Shown: positions 18,369 to 28,444, numbered from the stretch's first letter. The stretch: DNA of 64,000 nt from Flavobacteriales bacterium (GCA_002707145.1 PAMD01000014.1:1-64000), one strand, 5' to 3'. Translations and numbers: made by a program. Notes: a model not told the origin generated them from the sequence alone.

Positions 18369-19580
18369 CATGAAATGATTTTCTGTCTTCTGCAAAAGAA
18401 TTTTCACACCTTCTTCGGCTAAAAACTTAATTATTGCATTATTCTTTGGCAAGCCTCTAAATGCTCTTAGTAGTTTCCTTCCCGCATGGTCTTTGTCTCC
18501 AGCACTAAACAATCTTTTTGCCTCAGAAAGCTCAGAGGTAACGAATTTTCTCTGTGTGTCATATAAACGTTGTATTTGTGGCTTTAACTGAACAAACTCA
18601 TGTTCGTCTCCCTTTGGTACAGGTCCAGAAATAATCAATGGAGTTCGCGCATCATCAATCAAAACTGAATCAACCTCGTCAACAATGGCAAAATTGTGTT
18701 CTCTTTGAACCAAATCTTCCGGAGATCGGGCCATATTATCTCTAAGATAGTCAAAACCAAACTCGTTATTAGTTCCAAAAGTAATATCACATCGGTAAGC
18801 GGCACGACGTGCTTCTGAATTTGGCAGATGCTTGTCAATACAATCAACCGAAAGGCCATGAAATTGATATAAAGGCCCCATCCACTCAGAATCTCGCTTA
18901 GCCAAATAATCATTTACTGTTACTAGATGAACCCCTCTTTTTGTTAGTGCATTTAGATATACTGGGAGGGTAGCGACCAAGGTTTTCCCTTCTCCAGTTT
19001 GCATTTCTGCAACATTTCCTTTGTGGAGGACAGACCCACCAATCAGTTGTACATCATAGTGAATCATGTTCCAAATTTGGTCTGCTCCGGAAGCTAACCA
19101 TTGGTTAGACCAAATAGCCTTATCACCTTCTATCTGCACAAAATCAAACTCTGTTGAAAGATCCCGATCGAAGTCTCTAGCAATGACTTTTAATTGTTTG
19201 TTAGTGGCTAATCTGCGAGCTGTCTCTTTAACTACTGCAAAAGCTTCTGGGAGTATTTCTAAAAGAACTTCTTCTGAACGTTGTACTACTTTTTTATTCA
19301 ACTCATCGATTTCCTTATAGGATGCTTCTTTGTCTGTAATCGAAACTTCATCATTATTTAGTGCATTTTGAATTTTGGTAATTTCTTGTTCGTGGTTCGC
19401 AACTGAATGTTTTATTTTTTCTTGAAATTCAAAGGTTTTTTCCCTAAGACCGTCATCTGACAATATCTGTATTTCAGGAGTTGCTGACATAACCTGATTA
19501 ATAACCGGCTTTAAACCCTTTAAATCTCTAGCTGATTTACTACCAAAAAATTGACCTAATAAATTTTTTATAACACTCAT
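18366..19580 (-). CDS. secA: Preprotein translocase ATPase SecA, N-terminal part (ends at in-frame stop)
   Basis: These 404 residues are the start of SecA, with NBD1 Walker A MQTGEGKT (193-200), the Bacteroidota-type insertion near residues 60-100, [10 protein letters not shown], the DEAD-box-like [19 protein letters not shown] (301-319) and most of the preprotein cross-linking domain. It stops at TAA 18366-18368. Together with the downstream frame the gene would encode 1096 aa, a normal length for this phylum. SecA is normally essential, so a true null is unlikely unless another copy exists elsewhere. TACATTTG at 19603 is a likely -7 element. Confidence 0.88.
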   Translation of the reverse strand: MSVIKNLLGQFFGSKSARDLKGLKPVINQVMSATPEIQILSDDGLREKTFEFQEKIKHSVANHEQEITKIQNALNNDEVSITDKEASYKEIDELNKKVVQRSEEVLLEILPEAFAVVKETARRLATNKQLKVIARDFDRDLSTEFDFVQIEGDKAIWSNQWLASGADQIWNMIHYDVQLIGGSVLHKGNVAEMQTGEGKTLVATLPVYLNALTKRGVHLVTVNDYLAKRDSEWMGPLYQFHGLSVDCIDKHLPNSEARRAAYRCDITFGTNNEFGFDYLRDNMARSPEDLVQREHNFAIVDEVDSVLIDDARTPLIISGPVPKGDEHEFVQLKPQIQRLYDTQRKFVTSELSEAKRLFSAGDKDHAGRKLLRAFRGLPKNNAIIKFLAEEGVKILLQKTENHFM

Positions 19581-19602
19581 ATCCTTATTGTTTCAACCAC
19601 AA

Positions 19603-19610
19603 CAAATGTA
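19603..19610 (-). promoter_or_regulatory. Putative -7 element TACATTTG of secA
   Basis: On the minus strand TACATTTG matches TAnnTTTG, 22 bases upstream of the secA ATG. No -33 TTTG at the usual distance. Confidence 0.45.
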
Positions 19611-19732
19611 AATAAATTGGGTAAGTTTAGCCACACATTATGCTTTTAATCTCCTATAATTCAGAAGGATTTATAAAAAAATTAAGCTGTTTCGATGAAA
19701 ATAAATTACACAAAACTTTAGCAATATTGCGT

Positions 19733-19756
19733 AAAAAAACCCCGTTAAACGAGGTT
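19733..19756 (-). terminator. Rho-independent terminator after the DUF2795 gene
   Basis: On the minus strand AACCTCG (19750-19756), loop TTTAA, CGGGGTT (19738-19744) then a run of T. The stem is seven base pairs with one G-U. It lies 4 bases after the stop of the DUF2795 gene. Confidence 0.85.
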
Positions 19757-19760
19757 ATAT

Positions 19761-19982
19761 TTAATATTCTTCTTCGTTCCAAAGAAAATCATCTTCAGTT
19801 GGATAATCTGGCCAGATCTCTTCAATTGATTCATAGGTGTCACCCTCGTCTTCGATTGCTTGTAAGTTTTCAACGACTTCAAGGGGTGCTCCAGTACGAA
19901 TTGAATAGTCTATCAGCTCATCCTTGGTAGCAGGCCAGGGTGCATCACTTAAATAAGATGCCAATTCCAATGTCCAATACAT
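19761..19982 (-). CDS. DUF2795 family protein
   Basis: This 73-aa acidic protein starts MYWTLELASYL and contains APWPATKDELIDYSIRTGAPLEVVENLQ and EIWPDYPTEDDF, the well-conserved Bacteroidota form of DUF2795. No signal peptide or membrane segment is present. The role is unknown. It is a single-gene transcription unit: a two-box promoter at 20005-20035 and a hairpin terminator at 19733-19756 bracket it closely, which suggests a well-expressed, independently controlled gene. Confidence 0.9.
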   Translation of the reverse strand: MYWTLELASYLSDAPWPATKDELIDYSIRTGAPLEVVENLQAIEDEGDTYESIEEIWPDYPTEDDFLWNEEEY

Positions 19983-20004
19983 AAATATGTGATTCTATTT
20001 TTTG

Positions 20005-20035
20005 CAAATATATATTATTTAATAAGCTGAACAAA
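20005..20035 (-). promoter_or_regulatory. Bacteroidota-type promoter of the DUF2795 gene
   Basis: On the minus strand TTTG (20032-20035), a 19-base spacer and TATATTTG (20005-20012) form a full match to the phylum consensus, 22 bases upstream of the ATG. Confidence 0.8.
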
Positions 20036-20056
20036 TCTTTATGCCCATCACTTAAT

Positions 20057-20605
20057 TTATTTTTTTGGAATCCAAGGTATCTCAATAGCATTCAATTGTT
20101 TAGAATTGTGTCTAGACAAGACAAAAAGATAATCAGACAATCTATTAAGATAATTTATAACCAAGGAATCAACTGGAGTGTGTTCCGAGAGCTGAACTAC
20201 CACCCTTTCTGCCCTTCTACAGATACACCTAGCTACATGACAATGAGATACTATTATATGACCTCCAGGGAGCACAAAAGCGTTAATTGGATCCAAGGAG
20301 ATTTCCATCGCATCAATGGCATCCTCGAGAAATCTAATATCCTTGGCAATTATTTGGGGCAACTTACTTTTTGAAGATTCCTTTTCTGAGGCTAATATTG
20401 CTCCTAAAGTAAATAACCGGTCTTGAATGAATAATAACTCTCTAGTCTCCTGCTCTCCAATAGACATATCTCTCAACAAACCTAAATAACTATTCAACTC
20501 ATCCACAGTCCCATAGGCTTGGATTCTTAAATCACTCTTAGAAACTCTAGAACCTCCAAAAAGAGAAGTTTCTCCATAATCGCCTGTTTTTGTATAAACT
20601 TTCAT
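20057..20605 (-). CDS. Cob(I)alamin adenosyltransferase, PduO type
   Basis: The enzyme transfers the adenosyl group of ATP to cob(I)alamin, making coenzyme B12. The 182-aa protein begins [23 protein letters not shown], the ATP-binding PduO N-terminus, and has [19 protein letters not shown] and [13 protein letters not shown], all family signatures. The start overlaps the preceding ABC ATPase gene by 4 bases (ATGA type), so they are cotranslated. The partner enzyme using coenzyme B12 is not in the window. Confidence 0.92.
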   Translation of the reverse strand: MKVYTKTGDYGETSLFGGSRVSKSDLRIQAYGTVDELNSYLGLLRDMSIGEQETRELLFIQDRLFTLGAILASEKESSKSKLPQIIAKDIRFLEDAIDAMEISLDPINAFVLPGGHIIVSHCHVARCICRRAERVVVQLSEHTPVDSLVINYLNRLSDYLFVLSRHNSKQLNAIEIPWIPKK

Positions 20606-21315
20606 ATCAATCTGATTATTTTTTCATTTTTTACGTCAGAAGCGACTAAACCGTCTTTCAAACACAAAATTCGATGCGAATGTAACGCAACCTCTTGTTC
20701 GTGTGTGACAACAATCAAAGTATTACCCATCTGATGAATTTCTTCAAAAAGATGCATTATATCTGAGGAAGTGGTTGAATCTAAATTTCCAGTAGGCTCA
20801 TCCGCAAGAATAATAGATGGCTGATTAACTAAAGCTCTAGCAACAGCTACTCTTTGCCTTTGACCTCCAGATAATTGATTAGGCCTATGATCTACCCTAT
20901 CTTCTAGACCCACTTTACCTAATACATCTATAGCTCTTTCATATCGCTCTCCATAAGAATATCCGGAATATATTAGAGGTAATGCAACATTGTCTAATGC
21001 TGTCAATCGAGGCAAAAGGTTAAAGGTTTGAAAAACAAACCCAATCTCTTTGTTTCTAATGTAGGCAAGTTCGTCCTCTTTTAAAGAACGAACGTCGATA
21101 TCATTTAAGAGATACTGACCCGAAGAAGCAGTATCAAGACAACCTAAAAGATTCATTAAGGTTGACTTACCACTTCCCGAAGGCCCCATCATAGAAACAT
21201 ATTCATTCTTTTCTACTAAAAAGTCTACCCCTCTAAGAGCCCTAACTACTTCTGATCCAACAGAAAACTCCCGAGTCAAACCTTTGATATCTATTATTAT
21301 ATCTGACATTATCAT
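20602..21315 (-). CDS. ABC transporter ATP-binding protein, LolD/MacB-like
   Basis: This 237-aa ATPase has Walker [11 protein letters not shown]-loop [16 protein letters not shown], signature [10 protein letters not shown], Walker [13 protein letters not shown] and H-loop VVTHE. The TGNLDS motif and sequence pattern place it in the LolD/MacB/FtsE subfamily, which powers lipoprotein release or peptide efflux through FtsX-like permeases. No permease is next to it. The first ATG gives [12 protein letters not shown]; the second, at 21309, is an equally plausible start. It overlaps the adenosyltransferase gene by 4 bases. Confidence 0.9.
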   Translation of the reverse strand: MIMSDIIIDIKGLTREFSVGSEVVRALRGVDFLVEKNEYVSMMGPSGSGKSTLMNLLGCLDTASSGQYLLNDIDVRSLKEDELAYIRNKEIGFVFQTFNLLPRLTALDNVALPLIYSGYSYGERYERAIDVLGKVGLEDRVDHRPNQLSGGQRQRVAVARALVNQPSIILADEPTGNLDSTTSSDIMHLFEEIHQMGNTLIVVTHEQEVALHSHRILCLKDGLVASDVKNEKIIRLI

Positions 21316-21333
21316 TTTAATTTTTATACCTTA

Positions 21334-21954
21334 TCACATCTTAATCACAAAATGCTCTTTAACTTGATTTCGATTCATCAATAAAATACCAAATCTAAAG
21401 AGATCTATCGATATAGACACTCGTTTATTTTTACAAAGGTCATTCCAAACTAATTCTTTCGCCTTGTTTTCATGAGGACTCTCGATCAACATGCAGTCAA
21501 ATAAAGCTAATTTTGAATTTAAAGAATGGTCAATGAGAGAAAAATATCCCAATTCTGCATGGATACCCTCACTCAATTTTACATTATTACTTTCAAAAAG
21601 TCCTTGCTCATAAGTAGATAAATTTATTTCTGAGCAAAATTGTAGTTCTTTCATTAAACAGGGCAAACTCAAAGCTAAGGATATCGGAAAGTTTTTAGAA
21701 TCAACGTATACATTCTTTGGCTTATAAAAGTGGACCCACCTAAAAAGAAAAAAAACTCTATTTAGAGAGACTAAATATTTCTTATTTAAGAGAATATCCC
21801 TAAATAATGAAAAGGCATAAAACTCTTTTTCTGCAAGAATAACCTCATTAAAAAAATCAAACATGAATGGAGAATGAAGATCATGCGCTCCACTTGCATT
21901 AAAGGAATATCGAATAAAGGATGTTATTTTAAAAAATAGTTTTTGAAAATACAT
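21334..21954 (-). CDS. Divergent methyltransferase-like protein (Bacteroidota family)
   Basis: The 206-aa protein resembles at both ends a Bacteroidota family annotated as SAM-dependent methyltransferase: near the N-terminus GAHDLHSPFMFDF corresponds to the family HG.HSPFVY motif, and the C-terminus VSISIDLFRFGILLMNRNQVKEHFVIKM matches the family ending. The central glycine-rich SAM loop and the acidic DD motif expected in active members are not apparent, and the protein is shorter than I expect for the family. It may have lost activity. It ends 18 bases before the LolD-like gene and starts 1 base after the ABC-F gene. Confidence 0.6.
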   Translation of the reverse strand: MYFQKLFFKITSFIRYSFNASGAHDLHSPFMFDFFNEVILAEKEFYAFSLFRDILLNKKYLVSLNRVFFLFRWVHFYKPKNVYVDSKNFPISLALSLPCLMKELQFCSEINLSTYEQGLFESNNVKLSEGIHAELGYFSLIDHSLNSKLALFDCMLIESPHENKAKELVWNDLCKNKRVSISIDLFRFGILLMNRNQVKEHFVIKM

Positions 21955-21955
21955 C

Positions 21956-23815
21956 TTATTGGCTTAAATCATCTAATTCCATCCATCGATTGGTCTTTAA
22001 ATATATATTTTGATCTAGTATTTTAATCTGGAACGAAAGTTCTTTTATTTTTTCAGAGGATAAATCTTCCTGATCAAATTGTGAAATTAGAAAAACTTTC
22101 TCCTTTTCTAATCCTTCAATCAATGTCTCTAAATTTTCGTATTCATTTCTCTCACTATAAGATAAACTTCTTCTTTCTTTAATCTGTTTTGACTTTGTCG
22201 AAACTTTTTCTTTTGGACGCTCTACCTTAGATTTTGTCTGCAGATCATGGGCTCTATAATCAGTATAGTTTCCTGGAAAATCTCTTACTTGACCTTCTCC
22301 TTCAAAAACAAACAAATGATCTACCAATCTATCCATGAAATACCTGTCGTGGGAAACCGTGATAATGCATCCAGCAAAGTCATCTAAAAAATCTTCTAGT
22401 ACTTTGAGCGTAATTAAATCCAGGTCATTAGTAGGCTCATCAAGAATTAAAAAATTAGGATTTTGCATTAGAATGGTAAGTAAATAAAGTCTTTTTTTCT
22501 CTCCCCCACTAAGCACTGAAACATTCTTCCATTGAGCATCTTTGGAAAACAAAAATCGTTCTAACATTTGGGATGCTGTAAGCTTTCTCCCTCCTGATAA
22601 TGGGATAAATTCTGCGATATCTCGAACAATCTCAATAACTCGCTTACTTGGATCCATTTTCATTCCTCTTTGAGTATAATATCCCATTACGACGGTATCT
22701 CCTATAACAATCTTTCCAGAATCAATAGATTCCTGACCAGTGAGCATATTTAATAAAGTTGATTTCCCTACACCATTTTTACCTACAATCCCTATTCGAT
22801 CACTTTTCTTGAAGGTATAATTAAATTTATCAAGTATCAGCAAAGACCCAAATGCTTTATTCACTTTATGAAATTCTACAATTTTTGAACCCATTCGAGT
22901 CATTTGAACCTCAAGTTGTACCTTTTCATTTTTAATTCGCTTCTTAGCAGATTTTTCTACATCATAAAAACTTACAATTCTTGCTTTAGATTTAACACCC
23001 CTAGCTTTAGGTTGCCTTCTCATCCACTCTAACTCTTTCGAATATAAATTTTTTGCTTTATAAATATTAGTTTGCATTACCGTCTGACGTTCTTTTTTCT
23101 TCTCAAGATAGTAGGTGTAATTTCCCTTAAATTTATAAAGCTCACCTTCTTCCAACTCTAAAATTTCATTGCAAATGGCGTCTAAAAAATAACGATCATG
23201 AGTAACCATAAGTAGTGTTACTTGTTCTTTGATTAAATACTCTTCTAACCATTCTATCATTTCCAAATCTAGGTGATTGGTAGGTTCATCAAGAATTAAA
23301 AAATCTGGTTGATCTATCAATAGCTTGGCTAAGGAAAGTCTTTTTCTTTGTCCACCGGAAAGAACAGAAATCTCTTGTTTTAGTTCTTCCAACTTTAATT
23401 TAGAAAGAATAGTTTTGACTTTTACCTCATAATCCCAAGCATTTAATCGATCCATTTTCTCAAAAGCGGTCTGAAGAGCCTCTGAATTTTCAGGTTTCAA
23501 GAGTGCCAACTCGTATTCCTTGATCGCCGAAAGCATAAGATTTTCTGATCCATAAAGGGCATCATAAACAGTAGTAAAAGATCCGAAATCGGCTTCTTGT
23601 TGCAAAAAACCTATTTGGAGATCTTTTCGAAAAACAACTTCTCCGTTATCTGCTGGTTCAACTCCCGCTAAAGCTCTCAAAATAGTTGTCTTTCCAGTTC
23701 CGTTGCGAGCAACAAGTGCAATTTTTTGCCCCTGGTCCACACCGAAGTTAATACCCTCAAAAAGAGTTTGAATCCCATAGGATTTTGATAAATCTTGAAC
23801 TGATAAATAATTCAT
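21956..23815 (-). CDS. ABC-F family ATPase, Uup-like
   Basis: ABC-F proteins are soluble twin-ATPases acting on ribosomes or, for Uup, linked to DNA and ribosome quality control. The 619-aa protein has two ATPase domains (Walker A ALVARNGTGKTT and GIVGKNGVGKST; signatures LSGGQRKRLSLAK and LSGGEKKRLYLL), the inter-domain linker arm rich in Lys/Arg (about 240-300) and a C-terminal coiled coil after residue 530 (NEYENLETLIEGLEKEKVF), the mark of Uup-type members. No membrane segments. It lies in the minus-strand run, 23 bases after hldD. Confidence 0.92.
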   Translation of the reverse strand: MNYLSVQDLSKSYGIQTLFEGINFGVDQGQKIALVARNGTGKTTILRALAGVEPADNGEVVFRKDLQIGFLQQEADFGSFTTVYDALYGSENLMLSAIKEYELALLKPENSEALQTAFEKMDRLNAWDYEVKVKTILSKLKLEELKQEISVLSGGQRKRLSLAKLLIDQPDFLILDEPTNHLDLEMIEWLEEYLIKEQVTLLMVTHDRYFLDAICNEILELEEGELYKFKGNYTYYLEKKKERQTVMQTNIYKAKNLYSKELEWMRRQPKARGVKSKARIVSFYDVEKSAKKRIKNEKVQLEVQMTRMGSKIVEFHKVNKAFGSLLILDKFNYTFKKSDRIGIVGKNGVGKSTLLNMLTGQESIDSGKIVIGDTVVMGYYTQRGMKMDPSKRVIEIVRDIAEFIPLSGGRKLTASQMLERFLFSKDAQWKNVSVLSGGEKKRLYLLTILMQNPNFLILDEPTNDLDLITLKVLEDFLDDFAGCIITVSHDRYFMDRLVDHLFVFEGEGQVRDFPGNYTDYRAHDLQTKSKVERPKEKVSTKSKQIKERRSLSYSERNEYENLETLIEGLEKEKVFLISQFDQEDLSSEKIKELSFQIKILDQNIYLKTNRWMELDDLSQ

Positions 23816-23838
23816 TAAAATAGCCTTAAAAAATGATT

Positions 23839-24804
23839 TTAATAATAAAAATCCTTTAGAAGATAAGAACTTACATAGTCAGACACCCCTTCTTCTAAGG
23901 AATAAAAAGTCCTATCGTATCCTATGCGATATAACTTTGACATATTTGCTTCTGTAAAATATTGATATGTCTCTCGTATGTCTTTTGGTGTGTCCACAAA
24001 GCTAATTTTCTGTTCTACATCCATTTCTTTAAACGTAGACCTTACCAAATCTAAAAAAGTTCGTGCATGACCTGTACCTAAATTATACAAACCAGAATCT
24101 TTTCTATGGTGCAAGAAGAAGTATAATACTTCGGTCACATCTTTTACATAGACAAAATCACGCAATTGCATTCCATGCTGAAAATCAGATCGATGGGACT
24201 TAAATAATTTCATCGAAGTTTGTTCTTTTACCTGAACAAAAGTTTGAAAAACTACCGAAGCCATTCTTCCTTTGTGATACTCGTTTGGACCGTAAACATT
24301 GAAGAATTTCATACCTACCCAGAAGTAAGGCTTCTGGTCCTGAGCCAAAGCCCACTTGTCAAAATCATTCTTTGACTCTCCATAAGGATTTAAGGGACTC
24401 AATAATTCTGGCAAATCATGTGCATCATCATAACCTTTTTCACCAATGCCATAGGTTGCCGCAGAGGAAGCATACAGAAGTGGAATTCCAAACTTGACAC
24501 AAGCATTCCACATTTGTTTTGAATAATTCAAATTCAAAGAATCAAAAATAGAAACATCAAATTCGCTAGTATCAGTTCTTGCACCCAGATGGAAAATAAA
24601 TTGAACTTGAGTCTCATTAATATCAAGCCAATCAAAGAAATCATCTCGATGGACTTTTTTTGAAATCTGCTTGCCAACAAGATTTTTATTCTTGTCTTCT
24701 CTAGAAAAGTCGTCTACCAAGATAAGGTCCTTGAAGTTTTCCTTATTTAATTTAGTAACCATACAAGAACCAATAAATCCGGCCGCACCCGTAACTACAA
24801 TCAT
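23839..24804 (-). CDS. hldD: ADP-L-glycero-D-manno-heptose-6-epimerase
   Basis: HldD interconverts ADP-D- and ADP-L-glycero-manno-heptose, the precursor of the lipopolysaccharide inner core. The 321-aa short-chain dehydrogenase-type protein has the NAD-binding GAAGFIG (6-12), ASSAATYG, catalytic YGESK with NDFDKWA after it, and [17 protein letters not shown], specific to this subfamily. The length is normal. The start overlaps the upstream DUF255 gene by 4 bases. Other heptose genes (hldE, gmhA/B) are not in the window. Confidence 0.94.
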   Translation of the reverse strand: MIVVTGAAGFIGSCMVTKLNKENFKDLILVDDFSREDKNKNLVGKQISKKVHRDDFFDWLDINETQVQFIFHLGARTDTSEFDVSIFDSLNLNYSKQMWNACVKFGIPLLYASSAATYGIGEKGYDDAHDLPELLSPLNPYGESKNDFDKWALAQDQKPYFWVGMKFFNVYGPNEYHKGRMASVVFQTFVQVKEQTSMKLFKSHRSDFQHGMQLRDFVYVKDVTEVLYFFLHHRKDSGLYNLGTGHARTFLDLVRSTFKEMDVEQKISFVDTPKDIRETYQYFTEANMSKLYRIGYDRTFYSLEEGVSDYVSSYLLKDFYY

Positions 24805-26906
24805 AAGCCTTTATTACTCATTAATTTAATAGCTTGCTCTACTTCCTGGGTAGGCATTTCGCAAACCTTATCTTTACACACAAATATACGAGTTTGACCT
24901 TTGGTATATCTATTTTCTATTAGAGGTAGCTGACTAAACTTTACACTCCCACTTAAAATCTTGTTTGGTATATATTCACTTTGTAAAGACAAAGCCATCT
25001 GGAGGGATTTTTTTCCACAAATAACTACTTCGTAAAAAGGATAAACTTGGGAGAGAAGTAGGTTCATCCAATTAGAATATCCAGAGGGATAATTATTCCA
25101 CTTACCCACCACATTATTGAGCATTTGTAAAGATTTATCTTTATAATCTTCATTGAAGAGATGCCGACTTAGCAGAAACATATTATTGGCCATGACAGAA
25201 TTAGATGCTGGAATAACATTGTCAGTAACCTCCATTTTTCTAGCTATCAACTTGGAATCTTTGTCGGATGTGAAATAAAACATTCCCGAATTATCATCAT
25301 AAAAGTGAGCCAAACAATAATTAGTTAATGCCTGCGATTCCATCAACCACTTGGAATCGAAAGTAGCCTCATATAATTTTAAAAAAGCATCTATTACAAA
25401 AGCATAATCTTCCAAATATCCGTTAATAGTCGATCGACCTTTTTTGTATGAATGATTTAATGCTCCGTCTTTTCCAAGCTGATTATCCATGATGAAATTT
25501 GCATTTTTTATAGCTATATCGAGAAAGTGTTCTTCTCCAAAAGTAAGATAGGCATCCACATATCCTTTTAACATCAATGCATTCCAAGAAGTGAGACTTT
25601 TATCGTCTAAACCAGGTCGAATTCGATTAGATCGAATCTCCATCAACGTTTTTTTTGAGGCAGCTATTTTTTTTCTCAACTCCTTTACGCCCAATTCATT
25701 CTTCTTAGCAATCACTAATTCTGAATCTTTCCGCAGAAGAATAAAGTGATCATGTTCCCAGTATCCTATTTCATTTACATTATAATAGTCTGCAAAAACT
25801 GAATAATTTTCTCCAAGTAGAGAAATCAACTCCTCTTTTTTCCAAACATAAAACTTCCCCTCTTCTCCTTGACTATCTGCATCTAAAGCAGAATAAAAAG
25901 CATATTCAGGAGACATAAGCTCACGTTCAATAAATTCGAGTGAACCAAAAACCAAATTTCTATAATTCTCATCTTTAAATTTCTGGTAGGCTTCACAATA
26001 CAAACTCACGATCTGAGCATTGTCATATAGCATTTTTTCAAAATGAGGTACTTTCCATAAATTATCTGTAGAATACCTAGTAATTCCCCCACCTAAATGA
26101 TCGTAAATTCCCCCAAATGCAATTTTATCAAGAGTTAGTTTAACATGCTGTAGAGCTTCATTATTTTTATCTAAATGTCCGTATCGAAGAAGGAATTGAT
26201 AATTGTTGGGAATAGGAAATTTTGGAGTTCTATCGGGTCCACCTTCTTCATTATCAAAATGCTCAGCCCATATTTCATAAGCATTTTTTAGTTGGCTAGA
26301 CGTAAAATCTAGTGCATTATCATTCAAACTGAACCATTCGGTTGCTCGAATTCCTTGGGTGAGTTGTTCTGCATATTCGTTTGCTTTATCAGGTTGAGTC
26401 TCATAAAAATTTGCTATTAGATTAATTTGCTTTACCCACTTATCTTTTTTAAAATAAGTACCGCCCCAAAGAGGTCTTCCATCTGGAAAAATAATACAAT
26501 TTAGAGGCCAACCCCCTTGGCCAGTAATTATTTGAACTGCATTCATATAGATCTGATCTACATCAGGACGTTCCTCTCGGTCAACTTTAATATTTATAAA
26601 TCTTTCATTCATAACAATTGACGCAGAATCATCCTCAAAACTCTCGTGTTCCATGACATGACACCAATGACATGCGGAGTATCCTATACTAACAATAACT
26701 AATTTATTTTCTGCCTTGGCTTTTGCAAATGCTTCATCGCCCCAAGGATACCAATCTACTGGATTATAGGCATGTTGAAGAAGGTAAGGAGACGTCTCAT
26801 TGATTAGTCGGTTTCTATGTTTTTGAGCCATACTTTGGATTTCTTGTGACTGCAAGCAATTAACAGGTAGTGCTAAGACAAACAGTACAGTGAAAAGTTT
26901 TTTCAT
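24801..26906 (-). CDS. Thioredoxin-domain protein, DUF255/YyaL family, exported
   Basis: The 701-aa protein has an N-terminal signal ([21 protein letters not shown]), then the DUF255 thioredoxin-like domain opening [24 protein letters not shown] with the redox pair in [16 protein letters not shown], followed by a long all-alpha six-hairpin-like domain resembling N-acylglucosamine 2-epimerase/cellulase folds. The family (YyaL, human SPATA20) has no firmly established reaction. The signal peptide suggests a periplasmic site here, whereas many relatives are cytoplasmic. It sits between mqnD and hldD in the minus-strand run. Confidence 0.9.
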   Translation of the reverse strand: MKKLFTVLFVLALPVNCLQSQEIQSMAQKHRNRLINETSPYLLQHAYNPVDWYPWGDEAFAKAKAENKLVIVSIGYSACHWCHVMEHESFEDDSASIVMNERFINIKVDREERPDVDQIYMNAVQIITGQGGWPLNCIIFPDGRPLWGGTYFKKDKWVKQINLIANFYETQPDKANEYAEQLTQGIRATEWFSLNDNALDFTSSQLKNAYEIWAEHFDNEEGGPDRTPKFPIPNNYQFLLRYGHLDKNNEALQHVKLTLDKIAFGGIYDHLGGGITRYSTDNLWKVPHFEKMLYDNAQIVSLYCEAYQKFKDENYRNLVFGSLEFIERELMSPEYAFYSALDADSQGEEGKFYVWKKEELISLLGENYSVFADYYNVNEIGYWEHDHFILLRKDSELVIAKKNELGVKELRKKIAASKKTLMEIRSNRIRPGLDDKSLTSWNALMLKGYVDAYLTFGEEHFLDIAIKNANFIMDNQLGKDGALNHSYKKGRSTINGYLEDYAFVIDAFLKLYEATFDSKWLMESQALTNYCLAHFYDDNSGMFYFTSDKDSKLIARKMEVTDNVIPASNSVMANNMFLLSRHLFNEDYKDKSLQMLNNVVGKWNNYPSGYSNWMNLLLSQVYPFYEVVICGKKSLQMALSLQSEYIPNKILSGSVKFSQLPLIENRYTKGQTRIFVCKDKVCEMPTQEVEQAIKLMSNKGL

Positions 26907-26949
26907 TAGTTGAATTTAATAATGTAAGATATGAAATATGGTTTGTTTC

Positions 26950-27777
26950 CTAAAGAAATAAATCTTTATCAGACGCTCTGATTAAATGATTCTCCACAGA
27001 AAAATTATACATCTGAATGACCGATGATTTACCTTTTTTTCCAAGCGAAAAGCTATAATCATTCACATATAATTTGATATGATTTTGTATCACTTTAGCA
27101 TCCATTTCTTGTGAATGGTTCCTAACAAAATCATAGCTTTCAGAGGGGTTTTTAAAAGCAAATTCTAAACTCTTACGAATGAGTCGCTGAACTTTTTCTT
27201 GTAAAGACATTTCCATATTTCGTTTGATTGCTATACCTCCTAGAGGAACAGGCATCCCTGTAGTTTGTTCCCAATGTGCACCTAAATCCTTAATTTTCAC
27301 AAAACCTTTGTCCTGATATGTAAATCGATTTTCGTGGATAATGAGACCTGCAGAAACTTCATTTGATTCCAAAGCTTTTTCTATAACAGAAAACAGCATT
27401 TCCTTCCTCATTTTCAGCTGAGGAAAAGCATAGTTTAATAAAAAATTAGCTGTGGTATATTTACCCGGTATAGCGATTAAATCATTCTCCTCAGGATTTT
27501 TATGGCCTGAATTTTTGATCAATATAGGACCACAATTATTTCCCATTGCAGATCCTGAATCCAACATAACATAACATTCTAAAACGTGTAAAAATGCATG
27601 ATAACTTAACTTAGTAATATCTAAAACACCTTTAAAAGCCATTTGATTTAGTTCTTCTACATCTGCCATATAAACATCAAATTCTAGACCATTAGTGTCA
27701 ATTTTACCATGAATAAGTGCATCAAAGATAAAAGTGTCATTGGGGCAAGGAGAAAATCCTATTCGAAGTTTAGACAT
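26950..27777 (-). CDS. mqnD: 1,4-dihydroxy-6-naphthoate synthase
   Basis: MqnD converts cyclic dehypoxanthinyl futalosine to 1,4-dihydroxy-6-naphthoate in the futalosine route to menaquinone. The 275-aa protein starts MSKLRIGFSPCPNDTFIFDALIH, the hallmark of the family, and shows the periplasmic-binding-protein-like fold with DITKLSYHAF, GPILI and TTGMPVPLGGIAI. The length is normal. It overlaps mqnB by 8 bases, so the two steps are coexpressed. MqnA, MqnC and MqnE must lie elsewhere. Confidence 0.95.
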   Translation of the reverse strand: MSKLRIGFSPCPNDTFIFDALIHGKIDTNGLEFDVYMADVEELNQMAFKGVLDITKLSYHAFLHVLECYVMLDSGSAMGNNCGPILIKNSGHKNPEENDLIAIPGKYTTANFLLNYAFPQLKMRKEMLFSVIEKALESNEVSAGLIIHENRFTYQDKGFVKIKDLGAHWEQTTGMPVPLGGIAIKRNMEMSLQEKVQRLIRKSLEFAFKNPSESYDFVRNHSQEMDAKVIQNHIKLYVNDYSFSLGKKGKSSVIQMYNFSVENHLIRASDKDLFL

Positions 27778-28444
27778 CGGTCAAAATATTAATCAATGCT
27801 AAATTTAAAGACTCTATTGCAAAAGGAATATCCCAAGCGGACTTATTTCTTTTTTCAATGAGGTTTGAAACGCTACGTAATTGAGCACATGGGACACTAA
27901 GCATTTTGCAGACATAAAAGAAGGCAGCACCTTCCATCGTTTCCAATTCAGGGCTATATTGCAGTTTAATTTTAGCAATCTCTTCTTCACATCCATGAAC
28001 TTTATTTACTGTAATAGAACTGGCCTCAGGGAAAGAGTTAGAAAGAAAAGAATCTCTATTAAACAAAAATCCAGATTCAAAAGGGAATTCATTGAATTCT
28101 TGAAACCCCAAATCGAACGGAGTTAAAAATTCAGAACTATTCTCTGCACCAATTTCAGAAAACTGATCTTTTACAACTTCATACACAGAACCCATATCAA
28201 TAAATTGACTAAAAGATCCTGCAATACCAGCATTAATAATCCGATCGTAGGTATGTGTGGATAAAATTTTAGTCAAATGAAAACTGGTCGCCACCATTCC
28301 TACTCCAGTAATTAAAACATCAATATCGGATGACAAAAACTTCATTGAAGAAAAATGTTTGGATACTTTTCTCGTTAGAATAAGCTCCTTTAACAAAGGA
28401 CTAATTTCTGAAGAAGTAGCAGATACTATTAATAATTTCATCAT
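27770..28444 (-). CDS. mqnB: Futalosine hydrolase
   Basis: MqnB removes the hypoxanthine or adenine base from futalosine-type intermediates in menaquinone synthesis. The 224-aa protein is a nucleoside phosphorylase/hydrolase-fold enzyme with GVGMVATSFHLTK, NAGIAGSF, METMEGAAFFYVC (the Glu-Gly-Ala active-site segment) and RSVSNLIEKRN. The overlap with mqnD identifies it as MqnB rather than MTA/SAH nucleosidase. The tandem ATG at 28444/28441 gives MMK; either may be used. Confidence 0.93.
   Translation of the reverse strand: MMKLLIVSATSSEISPLLKELILTRKVSKHFSSMKFLSSDIDVLITGVGMVATSFHLTKILSTHTYDRIINAGIAGSFSQFIDMGSVYEVVKDQFSEIGAENSSEFLTPFDLGFQEFNEFPFESGFLFNRDSFLSNSFPEASSITVNKVHGCEEEIAKIKLQYSPELETMEGAAFFYVCKMLSVPCAQLRSVSNLIEKRNKSAWDIPFAIESLNLALINILTDV

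Noticed and set aside
16290..19580. Stop-codon reassignment (TAA as Gln) to explain secA
   Set aside because: TAA ends many intact genes in this window at the expected lengths, so a general reassignment is not tenable.
19640..19930. 96-aa plus-strand ORF opposite the DUF2795 gene
   Set aside because: It is antisense to a well-conserved family with its own promoter and terminator.
27881..28126. 81-aa plus-strand ORF opposite mqnB
   Set aside because: It lies wholly antisense to a conserved enzyme gene and has a random-looking composition.
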